21,978 nt of DNA, taken from Rhodobacteraceae bacterium UBA1943. Its GTDB lineage: Bacteria; Pseudomonadota; Alphaproteobacteria; Rhodobacterales; Rhodobacteraceae. Below the pieces are notes generated by a model. That model saw nothing but the letters and a program-made list of their open reading frames with translations. It was not told the origin of the DNA and did no database searches. Made by a program: the position numbers and the translations under genes. Position 1 is the stretch's first letter. Each line of letters opens with the position of its first letter. Location: positions 1 through 21,978 of the forward strand of contig DDEX01000069.1 in the NCBI GenBank assembly GCA_002336845.1. Direction: 5' to 3'. Of this stretch, positions 21,562-21,978 are shown piece by piece.

Positions 21562-21978
21562 TCAGCCCGCCAGCGCCTCGGGCGTCAGGGCATAGATGCC
21601 CTCGGCCCCCTCGCGCATCTGGGCCAGAAGGGCGGTGTGTTCCGGCAAAAGGCGGCGGATCATGAAGCGGGCCAGCGGTTCGCGGGCCGGGTCCGACAGC
21701 GCGGCGGTCAGGTGGTAATGCGCACCCAGCACTCGGGCGAAGGCGCGCAGATAGGCCACGGCACCTGCGTTGCGGTCGTTCGGCGCCATGGCCAGCAGCG
21801 CCTCGGTCCCCTCGCGCAGGGCCTCGGCGGCGTTCCAGACATCTTTGGACAGATCGGGCAGGGTGCTGCGCGCCGCTCCTGCCGCGGTCTCGATCTCGCC
21901 CAGCAGGCGAAAGGCGGCCTCACCCCCGTCCATCATCTTGCGGCCCACAAGGTCCATCGCCTGAATGCCGTTGGTGCC
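21562..21978 (-). CDS. Acyl-CoA dehydrogenase (DmdC-like), C-terminal fragment
   Basis: The last 138 residues of a flavoprotein acyl-CoA dehydrogenase; the gene continues past base 21978. The visible part opens with 'GTNGIQAMDLVGRKMMDGG', the conserved end of the catalytic domain that helps bind FAD and the substrate. It then runs into the long helical C-terminal extension ('TEALLAMAPNDRNAGAVAYLRAF', 'RVLGAHYHLTAAL') of large acyl-CoA dehydrogenases. These include DmdC, the 3-methylmercaptopropionyl-CoA dehydrogenase of DMSP demethylation in Rhodobacteraceae. The fragment alone cannot separate DmdC from related long-chain enzymes. The stop is TGA (21562-21564). Confidence 0.85.
   Translation of the reverse strand, partial: GTNGIQAMDLVGRKMMDGGEAAFRLLGEIETAAGAARSTLPDLSKDVWNAAEALREGTEALLAMAPNDRNAGAVAYLRAFARVLGAHYHLTAALSDPAREPLARFMIRRLLPEHTALLAQMREGAEGIYALTPEALAG

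Noticed and set aside
1..21978. CRISPR array, insertion sequence, prophage or tRNA genes
   Set aside because: No regularly spaced repeats, transposase or phage-like frames, or tRNA-like sequences were seen on either strand.

Overview
The window reads as chromosomal core DNA of an alphaproteobacterium of the Rhodobacterales (Rhodobacter, Gemmobacter, Tabrizicola or Paracoccus type). The evidence is high GC, a GroEL tail ending in Gly-Gly-Met repeats, a divergent hemE/hemC pair, a Pha/Mrp antiporter with fused A and B subunits, a DUF6173-like protein, a DmdC-like acyl-CoA dehydrogenase end, and a Rhodobacter-style palindrome after hemC. The genus is inferred, not proven. There are no tRNA or rRNA genes, insertion sequences, phage genes, CRISPR arrays or clear pseudogenes.

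Layout. 1-386: end of groEL with a strong UUCG-loop terminator. 516-1319: a DXD glycosyltransferase of lower GC. 1324-3418: a PLP aminotransferase followed one base later by a DMT/EamA exporter (minus strand). 3533-5124: hemE, then a small membrane-anchored protein, then a 55-aa ORF that overlaps it by 4 bases (minus strand). 5219-6172: hemC, divergent from hemE. 6255-7981: an Lrp/AsnC regulator divergent from alanine dehydrogenase, with palindromes between them. 8033-8392: mscL. 8503-14274: the six-gene Mrp operon A(B)-C-D-E-F-G, whose genes abut or overlap. 14431-15039: a uridine-kinase-like P-loop kinase. 15280-17899 (minus strand): a secreted lipase-like hydrolase, a small iron-permease-family membrane protein and a secreted caspase-like protein. 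18250-19692: Nudix, GreA/B-like factor and GNAT acetyltransferase with overlapping ends. 19746-21282 (minus strand): a metallo-beta-lactamase-fold hydrolase coupled to a DUF6173-like protein. 21562-21978: C-terminus of an acyl-CoA dehydrogenase that runs off the window.

How the genes work together. HemC and HemE are two steps of tetrapyrrole synthesis. The Lrp-type protein probably controls ald. The Mrp complex exchanges Na+ (or K+) for protons, and MscL releases solutes under osmotic shock, so the middle of the window is devoted to ion and osmotic balance. The aminotransferase and exporter may handle one amino acid. The rest are single-function genes with little known linkage.

I found no clear new multi-gene system. 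The best leads are the hemE-linked small-protein pair with an unrecognised 55-aa ORF, the GreA/B-like factor lacking the acidic coiled-coil tip motif, the secreted caspase/peptidoglycan-binding-like protein with a Lys/Ala-rich tail, and two palindrome modules that occur together in two separate intergenic regions.
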